Source: a virus
Reading direction: 5' to 3' (one strand)
DNA: 29,092 bases
Virus record (IMG/VR): IMGVR_UViG_3300032224_000318
Coordinates: 1 to 29,092 of that record
Position 1 is the stretch's first letter. Each line of letters opens with the position of its first letter. Positions 1 through 5,827 of the stretch are shown here, in pieces. The position numbers were made by a program, and so were the translations under genes. Below the pieces are notes generated by a model. The model did no database searches. It was given only the letters and a program-made list of their open reading frames with translations, and had not been told where the DNA came from.

Positions 1-1
1 C

Positions 2-49
2 AAACAAGGTGTAGATACCTTTGCAGACTTGGAGGACGCTATTGAATAA
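2..49 (+). CDS. 3' end of an upstream gene (partial)
   Basis: Fifteen codons run from the window edge to a TAA at 47-49 and read KQGVDTFADLEDAIE. The rest of the gene lies to the left of the window. The acidic, slightly hydrophobic tail would suit a replication or recombination protein of the same early module, but too little is present to name it. It is followed by a short hairpin (65-88) and then the SSB-like gene on the same strand. Confidence 0.55.
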   Translation, partial: KQGVDTFADLEDAIE

Positions 50-64
50 TTTCCGGCATACCTC

Positions 65-88
65 GCCCCAAAGCATCGGGGCATTTTT
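65..88 (+). terminator. possible weak rho-independent terminator
   Basis: GCCCC (65-69) pairs with GGGGC (78-82) across an 8-base loop and is followed by ATTTTT (83-88). A 5-bp all-GC stem followed by a T run fits a weak intrinsic terminator or attenuator between the upstream partial gene and the SSB-like gene. The short stem and interrupted T run keep confidence modest. Confidence 0.4.
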
Positions 89-110
89 ACCAAAGATAAA
101 GGAACCCATT

Positions 111-392
111 ATGAGTGAAGCAAGAGAGTACACAAAGTTTATTCCCCAAGAACTGAAGGGGCGTATTACGCACAACAAATACAAACAGAAGGACACAGAG
201 CCAGACATGAAAGGAACACTCTGCGTTAAAGGACAGATTATCAATTTTGGTATCTGGAAGAACGACGGTCCACATGGCGAATACTTCAACATTAAGGTAT
301 CTGACCCTGATTGGAAGGATAAGCAGAAGGATTCTCAGTATCCAAAAGAGATAACGCCTAAAAGTAAGATGGCTGGCGACATTCCTTGGTAA
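111..392 (+). CDS. small SSB-like (OB-fold-type) protein
   Basis: A 93-residue protein starting at ATG 111 behind AAAGG; a longer reading from 21 has no ribosome binding site and would run through the upstream hairpin. The centre alternates short hydrophobic strands with Gly (GTLCVKGQIINFGIWKND, then GEYFNIKVSDPDW), as in small OB-fold or DUF736-like proteins. The C-terminus is MAGDIPW, which resembles the DDIPF tip that single-stranded-DNA-binding proteins use to recruit partners. The stop overlaps the ATG of the RusA-like gene (TAATG), placing it with recombination functions. A role in binding ssDNA is inferred from the tail and context; no family assignment could be verified. It could also be an unrelated small beta protein. 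Confidence 0.6.
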   Translation: MSEAREYTKFIPQELKGRITHNKYKQKDTEPDMKGTLCVKGQIINFGIWKNDGPHGEYFNIKVSDPDWKDKQKDSQYPKEITPKSKMAGDIPW

Positions 393-787
393 TGCACGCA
401 TGGCTTGAGTTGCCGTTCCCGCCTTCAATGAATACTTATTGGAGGAACTTTCGGGGGAGAACTGTTCTCTCAAAGAATGGACGGCAATTCAAGATAGCTG
501 TGCAGGACTACATAATAGAAAAGAACATTCCTAAATTTGGGGACAAGAAGTTGAAGATAACAATGATTTTGCGCCCTAGAGATAAGAGGAAAATTGACAT
601 CGATAACCGGATTAAGGCGGTGCTAGACAGCCTTCAAGACGCAGGGGTTTTCGATGATGATTTTCAGGTAGACCACATTGAGATGATTCGCGGAGAACAA
701 ATCAAGGGTGGCCTTATACGGGTTTTGATTGAAGAATTGCCAGAGAATCACCAAGACCCCCGCTATCTGGAAGGCGAGTCCCTCTGA
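392..787 (+). CDS. rusA: RusA-type Holliday junction resolvase
   Basis: A 131-residue protein of the RusA family (endodeoxyribonuclease RUS), which resolves four-way DNA junctions during phage replication and before packaging. Visible family marks are PPSMNTYWR at residues 10-18 and the core KIDIDNRIKAVLD at 67-79, followed by DAGVFDDD at 83-90. Asp69, Asp71 and one of Asp88-90 correspond to the catalytic aspartates of E. coli RusA (D70, D72, D91), and the length is close to the 120-residue E. coli enzyme. ATG 392 overlaps the previous stop as TAATG, so translation is probably coupled. A TTG at 386 is the only earlier start. The C-terminal tail after about residue 115 (NHQDPRYLEGESL) is extra and polar. 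Confidence 0.9.
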   Translation: MHAWLELPFPPSMNTYWRNFRGRTVLSKNGRQFKIAVQDYIIEKNIPKFGDKKLKITMILRPRDKRKIDIDNRIKAVLDSLQDAGVFDDDFQVDHIEMIRGEQIKGGLIRVLIEELPENHQDPRYLEGESL

Positions 788-851
788 GGACAGGTTAGGA
801 ACGGTACGGGGCGTCGTTTCCAGTAGCCCCACTAATTTAAAAGGGATAACA

Positions 852-1589
852 ATGAAACACATTTTTGTCAGCACGCCAATGTACGGAGGCTTATGCTATG
901 GCTTCTACACACAATCTTGCTTAAAGCTGCAAACGCTCTGCAAGGAAGCTAACGTCAACTTGAGCTTTTCTTACCTGTTTAACGAATCCTTGATTCAACG
1001 GGCTAGAAACTTACTGGTTAGTCATTTTCTAAAGTCTGACGCTACTCACCTAATGTTCATTGATGCGGATATTCACTTTAATCCTGCTGACATCATGCCG
1101 ATGATGGAGTCGGACAAAGACATCATTTGTGGCATCTATCCCAAAAAAGAAATCAATTGGGTAACGGTCAGAAACGCGATTAATGCCGGTGTACCTGATG
1201 ACCAGCTAAAAAACCATACAGGGGCGTTTGTAGTCAATCTGGTGGATTACCAGACAGAGGTAACGGTGCCAATTAATCAGCCCGTTGAAATCTGGAATGG
1301 TGGCACTGGATTCATGTTGATTAAGCGTCAGGTATTTGAGGATTTAATCGGAAATGTGCCGACGTACTTGAATAACGTCTTAGACCTAAACAACCCCGGC
1401 AATGGTGAACTCATTCATGAGTTTTTTGCGACTCAAATTGAGCCAGAATCCAATATCTTGCTGTCTGAAGACTACGACTTTTGCAAGAAAGCACGAAAAA
1501 TCGGTAAAAAAGTATGGGCAGCTCCTTGGGTGAAGTTAGCTCACGTTGGCACCTATGCGTTTGAAGGCCAGTTGCTGCAAACCCCATGA
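852..1589 (+). CDS. GT-A fold glycosyltransferase
   Basis: A 245-residue protein starting at ATG 852 behind AAAGGGATAACA; an upstream in-frame ATG at 729 lies inside the RusA-like gene and lacks support. It has an N-terminal beta strand (MKHIFVSTPMYGG), the motif FIDADI at residues 69-74 giving a metal/nucleotide-sugar-binding DxD (71-73), then GGTGFMLIKRQVF and a late SEDYDFCKKA segment. These are typical of GT-A transferases common in phages (Anp1-like). It probably transfers a sugar from a nucleotide-sugar donor to phage DNA, a virion protein or a host surface glycan; the acceptor cannot be read from the sequence. Its last bases overlap the next start (ATGATG, four bases). A second, unrelated glycosyltransferase is at 28218-28871. 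Confidence 0.75.
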   Translation: MKHIFVSTPMYGGLCYGFYTQSCLKLQTLCKEANVNLSFSYLFNESLIQRARNLLVSHFLKSDATHLMFIDADIHFNPADIMPMMESDKDIICGIYPKKEINWVTVRNAINAGVPDDQLKNHTGAFVVNLVDYQTEVTVPINQPVEIWNGGTGFMLIKRQVFEDLIGNVPTYLNNVLDLNNPGNGELIHEFFATQIEPESNILLSEDYDFCKKARKIGKKVWAAPWVKLAHVGTYAFEGQLLQTP

Positions 1590-1939
1590 TGCGCGATAAG
1601 TACGCTCCCCATGTTGATTTTGGGGAGTTGTCCGGCTTGCTTGGCAAGATTTTGCCGTCTAACGTAGATATGGTCCTAGAACGCAAGGGGCACTTCCTGT
1701 TCGGTGAATGGAAGCGGGATGGGGAGAAGATAAGCAAAGGCCAAGAAATCCTTTTAAAAGCCCTCTCAGGGTTGCCTAAAACAACCGTTCTGGTTGTTTC
1801 TGGAGATACGGACAATGGGATGCGTGTAGAGCGTTTCTGGAGGATTCTGCCAAACGGCAGCTATGCCGATTGTGGCAAAGGCTTAATCGCTTTTAAAGAC
1901 TACATAACCGAATGGTACCTAGTTGCTGATATAGGTTAA
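1586..1939 (+). CDS. PD-(D/E)XK-like nuclease domain protein
   Basis: A 117-residue protein starting at the first or second ATG of ATGATG (1586 or 1589), overlapping the glycosyltransferase stop by four bases. Residues 26-53 carry a pattern like the PD-(D/E)XK nuclease core: Asp28 in a hydrophobic strand (NVDMVLE), then FLFGEWK with Glu41 and Lys43 (ExK), then KGQ at 51-53, as in VRR-NUC or Hjc-like small nucleases. The preceding helix and following helix (EILLKALSGL) fit the fold. It could trim or nick DNA together with the RusA-like enzyme two genes upstream. The assignment rests on a short motif only; no longer family signature was recognised. A 17-base palindrome begins at its stop codon. 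Confidence 0.5.
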   Translation: MMRDKYAPHVDFGELSGLLGKILPSNVDMVLERKGHFLFGEWKRDGEKISKGQEILLKALSGLPKTTVLVVSGDTDNGMRVERFWRILPNGSYADCGKGLIAFKDYITEWYLVADIG

Positions 1940-1965
1940 TGTTGCAGCGCAACATAGTATTTTCC
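1939..1965 (+). other. tight hairpin after nuclease gene, terminator-like
   Basis: ATGTTGC (1939-1945) and GCAACAT (1949-1955) form a perfect 7-bp stem with a 3-base loop, followed by AGTATTTTCC. It sits in the 33-base gap before the methyltransferase gene. It could be a weak terminator/attenuator, a palindromic operator, or a structure affecting the next start site. A T run of only four argues against strong termination. Confidence 0.4.
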
Positions 1966-1981
1966 TTGGGGGATGGGAACC

Positions 1982-2818
1982 ATGAAACTAATTAGCAATT
2001 GTGTGTGTTGTGGTTCTAAGCGGCTAGAACGGGGTTTAGGGTATTTCCAGCCGTTTATTTCCCATAAGGTGATGGATTACCCTGTCGAGCAGATAAACGT
2101 CAATGGCGGGGCTTTTTACCCCCTCCTGTTCACGAATTCCCTACGGTGTCTGGACTGCTCCTTTGTTTTCTCACAGGTTAGGTTTGATGATGAGGAGATG
2201 GCAAAGATATATACGGACTACAGGGGTCCTGAATACACCGATACACGGTCACTATTTGAGCCGGGTTATGCCCAATTAAACAAAAATTTGGGCAAACACC
2301 CCCAAGAAGTGCAAAGTAGAGCTGCTGCTTTGGCTTCTTTTGTGCAGCCAGAAGTCGATGTAGCCAAGGTTAGCTCTGTCCTAGACTACGGCGGGGATGA
2401 AGGCCAGCACATCCCTTCTTATTTCTCTCAGGCCAAGAAATACGTCTACGAAGTATCCGGTGTAGACGCTGTGAAAGGGGTCACCAAGGTCAATGATGCG
2501 TCTAATGGCTACGTAGACTTTATTATTTGTAGTAACGTCTTAGAACACCTGCCGTATCCAGCACAAGCGTTAGACAAAATATCGAACTGGATGCACAAGG
2601 ACACAATCCTGTTCATTGACGTACCGGATGAGATGACAGGTAACGGAGAGCATCCCCTTTCTTTCCACGAACACATCAACTACTTTACTGAGCCGTCAGC
2701 AAAGGCATTGATGCAAAAGAATGGGTTTGAGGTGCTAAAGGTGAAAACCGTAGAACTAGACTTTGGCTATGCACAGGCTAGACAAGTGTTTTTGCTAGCA
2801 AAGCTGTCTTACCCTTAA
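1982..2818 (+). CDS. SAM-dependent methyltransferase with N-terminal Zn-binding region
   Basis: The start could be ATG 1973 or ATG 1982; 1982 is preferred because GGGGGATGGGAACC lies just before it. The protein has 278 residues. Two CxxC pairs (C7/C10 and C56/C59) form a probable zinc-binding N-terminal part. A class I methyltransferase domain follows: motif I VLDYGGDEG at 133-141 and the acidic/post-II region CSNVLEHLPYP from residue 183. The Zn-ribbon plus Methyltransf_23-type arrangement is known in sugar C-methyltransferases and related enzymes. With a glycosyltransferase two genes upstream, modification of a glycan is a reasonable inference, but protein or DNA methylation is possible. 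Its TAA overlaps the stop of the convergent - strand gene (TTAA at 2815-2818). Confidence 0.75.
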   Translation: MKLISNCVCCGSKRLERGLGYFQPFISHKVMDYPVEQINVNGGAFYPLLFTNSLRCLDCSFVFSQVRFDDEEMAKIYTDYRGPEYTDTRSLFEPGYAQLNKNLGKHPQEVQSRAAALASFVQPEVDVAKVSSVLDYGGDEGQHIPSYFSQAKKYVYEVSGVDAVKGVTKVNDASNGYVDFIICSNVLEHLPYPAQALDKISNWMHKDTILFIDVPDEMTGNGEHPLSFHEHINYFTEPSAKALMQKNGFEVLKVKTVELDFGYAQARQVFLLAKLSYP

Positions 2819-2967
2819 CGACGGCCTTTCCTAGCTGTCTTTTTGGACTTCCTAAACGCTGCTGCTGTGGGCGCACCTTTACTGCCCGGTGTCCTCATAC
2901 GTTCGCCAGAACCCTTGGCTATGCGTCTACGTTTAGCGTGAATATTGGCATATAAACCGGCTTTCAT
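2815..2967 (-). CDS. small basic conserved phage protein (50 aa)
   Basis: A 50-residue, strongly basic protein starting MKAGLYANIHAKRRRIAKG and ending KTARKGRR, with SGERMRTPGSKGAP in the middle. The pattern KAGLYANIHAKR...GSGE.MR.PG.KGAPTA..F resembles a small hypothetical protein that I recall from many aquatic phages; its function is unknown to me. ATG 2967 overlaps the TGA of the upstream gene as ATGA, so it is probably translated by coupling. Its stop codon shares TTAA with the stop of the convergent methyltransferase gene, and it is the last gene of the late cluster. High Lys/Arg content suggests nucleic-acid binding, or a small virion protein packaged with DNA; this is inference. Confidence 0.75.
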   Translation of the reverse strand: MKAGLYANIHAKRRRIAKGSGERMRTPGSKGAPTAAAFRKSKKTARKGRR

Positions 2968-3188
2968 CTGCACCCCCAACGACGTCTAGCTGCTTTTCCC
3001 CTAGTTCCTTTCCAACTCTTAGACCTTGCACAGAAAGACTTATGCCTTGGACCTGATTTAGTTGGAGCCTTTAGATTACTGCCGGTAGCACGGTTGTATT
3101 TCTTTCGACCTTTAGCGGTCAAGCCACCACCAGCTTTGACAGAGAGCTTCTCACCCCTGCCAACAGAAAGGTTGGTGTCTTTAGGCAT
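2964..3188 (-). CDS. small basic protein, DUF6321-like
   Basis: A 74-residue protein from ATG 3188 (MPKDTNLSVGRGEKLSVK...). The stretch GGGLTAKGRKKYNRATGSNL followed by KAP and, further on, KSFCARSKS resembles the short phage family that I recall as DUF6321; the name is from memory. The C-terminus is rich in Arg/Lys/Trp (RGKAARRRWGCR). Its start overlaps the end of the M15 peptidase gene by eight bases and its TGA overlaps the next ATG, so peptidase, this gene and the 50-residue gene form a coupled string. A longer reading from 3212 would lie inside the peptidase gene without need. Two Cys and many basic residues suggest nucleic-acid or zinc binding, unproven. Confidence 0.75.
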   Translation of the reverse strand: MPKDTNLSVGRGEKLSVKAGGGLTAKGRKKYNRATGSNLKAPTKSGPRHKSFCARSKSWKGTRGKAARRRWGCR

Positions 3189-3603
3189 AATCTCGAGTGC
3201 CTTCTTTATCAATAATTAATGCTACTTTTCTTGGCGTTTCAGCAAACGAAACGTGCGTCCAAGTATTGAATTCTCTAATGACTTGGTCGTAAGGCAAGTC
3301 AGAATCAATAATAGCTTTAGTTACTTCATCAGGCGTCATGCCCTGCACCTTAATGTCAGCAGCCTGACCTTTGCAATGCTGGCTTGTGGGTTTGCCGCCT
3401 ACATGGGCATTAACTTCCGGCGAACGGTAGGCCGAATTAACGTGAATAGGCTTGCCAAGTAAGGTTCTAACCTGTTCCAGAAATTCAGCTAGCTTTTGAA
3501 GATTTTCTGTAACTTCAGCATTAGGAGTATTGTCTAAACCAAGTCTGACAGCAGAATCAGACACGGTTAGTTCTTCAAGGGTAAAGTTTTCGGTAAGGTT
3601 CAT
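3181..3603 (-). CDS. endolysin, peptidase M15 (D-Ala-D-Ala carboxypeptidase-like)
   Basis: A 140-residue single-domain peptidase of the M15 type (Peptidase_M15_3). The zinc site is visible as SQHCKGQAADI (His76, Asp83) and WTHVSF (His117), with the likely catalytic Glu111 in VIREF. NSAYRSPEVNAHVGG (56-70) is the usual family lead-in. It should cleave peptide bonds in peptidoglycan cross-links and release progeny at lysis. No signal peptide or cell-wall-binding domain is present, so it relies on a holin, which is the next gene upstream (four-base ATGA overlap at 3600-3603). It is followed by two small basic-protein genes that overlap its 3' end. Confidence 0.9.
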   Translation of the reverse strand: MNLTENFTLEELTVSDSAVRLGLDNTPNAEVTENLQKLAEFLEQVRTLLGKPIHVNSAYRSPEVNAHVGGKPTSQHCKGQAADIKVQGMTPDEVTKAIIDSDLPYDQVIREFNTWTHVSFAETPRKVALIIDKEGTRDYA

Positions 3604-4094
3604 GGCGTTGGCGTCGATTTATGCAACAGTTCATCTTTAGCTTGGCTACCTGCGCTACTACCAAAGTAAAAAGCAATAATGCCTGTCCAAGCCGTACCTA
3701 AACTACCAAGCATCAGCATTAAAGCATCGCTTGTTTGAAACTTTTGCAGCATTAACCCAATTAAGATACCAAAAAAACCAATGGTAACTATTATTGAAAG
3801 CGTTGGAGGAATAAAAGACCGAACATTAGTCTGCATAGTTCTTGCGCTAGACCTGTCTTCATTAGACAGCTTAGCAAAGTCCAGATTCATCTCTTGGGCT
3901 TGCTTCTTTAGCTCTAATTCAGCCTGTTGCAAGGCAGCTACTTGAGTAGCATCCATCTTTCCTGCTTGAATAACATTTTGAACTTCTTCAGGTTTAACAC
4001 CGATTGCTTTGGCAACGCAAGAAACTGCCATACCAGCTAAAGGGCCACCTAATGCGGTAGCAATAGTTGGTGCTATTTGTTCTAACCAATTCAT
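3600..4094 (-). CDS. holin (3TM-type, gene-transfer-agent-like)
   Basis: A 164-residue membrane protein. The N-terminus has a hydrophobic helix (residues 5-30, IAPTIATALGGPLAGMAV...), then a charged linker with SNEDRSSARTMQTNVRSF, then two clear membrane segments (about 94-115, LSIIVTIGFFGILIGLML, and about 125-148, LMLGSLGTAWTGIIAFYFG). The layout, including DR.SAR just before the first strong segment, matches the family described as holin of 3TMs. It would oligomerise in the inner membrane to let the M15 endolysin reach the wall. ATG 4094 overlaps the previous stop (TAATG) and its own stop overlaps the endolysin start. Confidence 0.75.
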   Translation of the reverse strand: MNWLEQIAPTIATALGGPLAGMAVSCVAKAIGVKPEEVQNVIQAGKMDATQVAALQQAELELKKQAQEMNLDFAKLSNEDRSSARTMQTNVRSFIPPTLSIIVTIGFFGILIGLMLQKFQTSDALMLMLGSLGTAWTGIIAFYFGSSAGSQAKDELLHKSTPTP

Positions 4095-4387
4095 TATTCC
4101 CCCTGCAATTCAAGTAATAGTTTAGTCCTCAACGCACGCATCTTTCTTGTTTCCTCTAACGCTGCATTGGTCGCTGTGTTCATATCCATGTACATGACAG
4201 CCATGACAGGGATAACAATTATCAGCACAATACACAAGACCACCAAGGCGACGAGAAATGATAACGGTACGTCTGGCTCATCCTTATCAGTATCATTACG
4301 CATAGAAACCAACACATTATGAATACGACCGCGAGAATTGAGGTCAGTTGCTCCCCTATTTTTCTTCTTATATTTGCCCGTCGCCAT
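4094..4387 (-). CDS. single-pass membrane protein of lysis region (overlapping frame)
   Basis: A 97-residue protein with a basic N-terminus (MATGKYKKKNRGATD), one long membrane segment at about 42-68 (PLSFLVALVVLCIVLIIVIP and on), and a short charged helical C-terminus (ALEETRKMRALRTKLLLEL). Its first 166 bases lie inside the 3' end of the 203-residue membrane protein gene, in a different frame. AGGT eight bases upstream of the ATG supports its start, and its stop overlaps the holin ATG. Position next to holin and endolysin suggests an antiholin, spanin-like or second holin role, but it has no lipobox and its post-membrane region is shorter than that of a typical Rz. Function is therefore unassigned. 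Confidence 0.7.
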   Translation of the reverse strand: MATGKYKKKNRGATDLNSRGRIHNVLVSMRNDTDKDEPDVPLSFLVALVVLCIVLIIVIPVMAVMYMDMNTATNAALEETRKMRALRTKLLLELQGE

Positions 4388-4833
4388 TTCGCTACCTGCT
4401 GCTTGCGTAATTCTTGACGTTGTACCTCTGCCCGTTCTGCCTTAACTCTTTCCCGCATAGCCTCAAATTCAGACCAGATAGCCCCGAGCTGTGGGGGTGC
4501 CGAGTACACGAGGGTTTCGCGTAACTCGGTTTCCAACCTGTTCATTTCTTTGATAGCCATCACCCGATTAAATGCCTCTTGATTCAAAGACAACTCCGGG
4601 TCACGTACCTTTTTACTCTTTAGTTCTTCCTCATGAACGTGCTTTTCAAGCTGCTCATGCGCTTTAAAAAAGTGCCCCAAATGACCGCTAATGTCAGCAA
4701 CGACGTCCTTGGCTTGACCGTAAGCGTCCACCAACTCCATACCTTGTGCTTTGTACTCTTGATAAAGCTCACAGCCTTTGCGTATAGCAGCGGCAGCAGT
4801 CTTAGCAGCGGCAAGGATGGTAAGCGGGTCAAT
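4222..4833 (-). CDS. tail-anchored membrane protein, probable ATT start
   Basis: A 203-residue reading frame opens directly after the TAA of the preceding gene: ATT at 4833-4831, then DPLTILAAAKTAAAAIRKGC. No ATG, GTG or TTG occurs in frame before ATG 4740 (residue 32). GAGGG seven bases before the ATT is an ideal ribosome binding site, whereas ATG 4740 has none well placed. The N-terminal 31 residues look like genuine protein and resemble the DPLT.. ..K.A....KKG.ELYKEYK start of small proteins I recall from other phages. The middle is helical and charged (residues 65-160), with one membrane segment near the C-terminus (TSILAVVFIMCWFLCVMILI). Its last 166 bases overlap the next gene out of frame. 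Function unknown; location suggests lysis or membrane interaction. If only ATG is accepted the gene is 4222-4740. Confidence 0.65.
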   Translation of the reverse strand: MDPLTILAAAKTAAAAIRKGCELYQEYKAQGMELVDAYGQAKDVVADISGHLGHFFKAHEQLEKHVHEEELKSKKVRDPELSLNQEAFNRVMAIKEMNRLETELRETLVYSAPPQLGAIWSEFEAMRERVKAERAEVQRQELRKQQVAKWRRANIRRKIGEQLTSILAVVFIMCWFLCVMILIRMSQTYRYHFSSPWWSCVLC

Positions 4834-5187
4834 TTAGATTCCCTCGCCCGGAGTAAAGTAACACTCAGACGCAGCCTCACCAATAAAGGCAATGTACATA
4901 TTGGTTGAATTACTGAACTGGTACGGTATCGTGTACGACTTGATGGTTCCGGGAACCGATACTAAGCAATACTGAGGACTACCGTTCGTTGGCACTGAAG
5001 CAGTCACCGAAGCATTTGCGCTGACGTTAAAGTACACTGGCTGACCACCTGTACCAGTAGGCTGATGGTTAGAAACCAGCAATTGATTGCAAGGACTGTC
5101 AGCCGTAATAGTAATGGTCTGACTGCCGGTAGTTACGTTGGCTTTATACGTCTTGCCTTGCGCTTGAAACGGTATGTTATTAGCCAT
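4834..5187 (-). CDS. small beta-rich structural-type protein
   Basis: A 117-residue protein (MANNIPFQAQGKTYKANVTT...) of alternating short hydrophobic strands with Ser/Thr/Asn, ending YFTPGEGI. It has no signal peptide or membrane segment and looks like a beta-sandwich virion or adhesin component. It has a likely relative in this window: the 109-residue protein at 13655-13984 ends YITPGDGL and has the same layout, though the rest is only weakly similar. The start overlaps the preceding stop (TAATG at 5185-5189). The next reading frame begins immediately after its TAA and in the same frame, with an ATT codon, so stop-codon readthrough would fuse the two proteins. Confidence 0.7.
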   Translation of the reverse strand: MANNIPFQAQGKTYKANVTTGSQTITITADSPCNQLLVSNHQPTGTGGQPVYFNVSANASVTASVPTNGSPQYCLVSVPGTIKSYTIPYQFSNSTNMYIAFIGEAASECYFTPGEGI

Positions 5188-5393
5188 TAGTACACCTTTT
5201 TGCCGCCACCAGAAGAAGGGCTGCGTTTAGTTTGCGAACCATTGCCGAAATCCCAAACAGAGATATACCCTGCTGGCATCCGGTCTGTATTGTTCTGACC
5301 GTCTCTGCTACCGTCTCTTGGCAACTGTTGACGAACTGATTTAGCAACCTGCTGATTAACGTCACTAGGACGCTTGTGTAGTTTGTCTTTCAT
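5187..5393 (-). CDS. small basic hydrophilic protein (68 aa)
   Basis: A 68-residue protein beginning MKDKLHKRPSDVNQQVAKSV and ending SSGGGKKVY. It is hydrophilic, rich in Gln, Asn, Arg and Gly, without membrane segments. AGGAAAG four bases before ATG 5393 supports this start and frame over the other reading of the same DNA. Its first 29 bases overlap the end of the small membrane protein gene. The C-terminal GxGKKV(Y/I) is also found at the end of the 61-residue protein at 21406-21591, which sits in the head region. Function not recognised; a minor virion protein is one possibility. Confidence 0.65.
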   Translation of the reverse strand: MKDKLHKRPSDVNQQVAKSVRQQLPRDGSRDGQNNTDRMPAGYISVWDFGNGSQTKRSPSSGGGKKVY

Positions 5394-5586
5394 CGTTCTT
5401 CCTTTCCTCGACCTTTACTAAAAGGTAACTGAAAATTACAAATATCGCTAGGGTTGTCACCCGCTCCCATTTCGGGTCCCACATTGTCCAGCAACCTAGG
5501 CCAAAAGATGTCAGTAGTGCCAAAATCGTGATGAGCCGGTCTGAGATGACGCGCAAAGCAATAGTGACTAAAGTAACTCCGTCCAT
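5365..5586 (-). CDS. small two-segment membrane protein (73 aa)
   Basis: A 73-residue protein starting at ATG 5586 with GGGGATATTC directly upstream. Two hydrophobic segments are visible: about 18-33 (LITILALLTSFGLGCW) and about 43-59 (VTTLAIFVIFSYLLVKV), separated by a short polar turn (TMWDPKWER), and the tail is charged (EERKNDERQTTQAS). The size and hairpin topology fit a class II holin or other small inner-membrane phage protein. It lies upstream of the recognised holin, so a second holin or antiholin role is possible but not shown. The overlap with the next gene is 29 bases. Confidence 0.65.
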   Translation of the reverse strand: MDGVTLVTIALRVISDRLITILALLTSFGLGCWTMWDPKWERVTTLAIFVIFSYLLVKVEERKNDERQTTQAS

Positions 5587-5617
5587 GAATATCCCCTAAA
5601 TGAAAGAGATTCACAGT

Positions 5618-5827
5618 CTAATCCTTATCGTCTTCATCGTCCATACCAAAGCCAGAACCCCACTCATCGTCCGACAGCTTGAGCTTAATAGCCTCCAGCT
5701 TTAACGCCCTATCCAAAACCTTTGTCTTGTCTGTAATGGACGCCATTGGGTCATTCATCACAACCACCAACATTTGAGCAATAGCACTCTCAAGCTCTGG
5801 ATTTATCCCCTTTTGTTTCTTAGCCAT
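5618..5827 (-). CDS. small acidic-tailed protein (69 aa)
   Basis: A 69-residue protein, MAKKQKGINPELESAIAQML..., helical in the middle (VLDRALKLEAIKLKLSDDEW) and ending with an acidic tail (GMDDEDDKD). Its ATG overlaps the stop of the 674-residue internal virion protein gene (TAATG), indicating coupled translation. Similar short proteins with a KVLDRALKLEAIKLK-like helix are, from memory, common in tailed phages next to internal virion or terminase genes; no function is known to me. It may assist assembly of the preceding large protein or be a small DNA-packaging accessory. Confidence 0.7.
   Translation of the reverse strand: MAKKQKGINPELESAIAQMLVVVMNDPMASITDKTKVLDRALKLEAIKLKLSDDEWGSGFGMDDEDDKD

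Noticed and set aside
808-830. GGGGC/GCCCC hairpin before the first glycosyltransferase
   Set aside because: Five-base stem, 13-base loop and no T run; too weak to call a terminator.
4620-4892. - strand Leu-rich reading overlapping the ATT-start gene
   Set aside because: It is the shifted frame of two better genes, with Leu/Ser/Arg composition typical of a shadow.
5390-5614. Alternative small readings at 5390-5614 and 5180-5365
   Set aside because: The overlapping 73- and 68-residue frames have proper ribosome binding sites and sensible composition.
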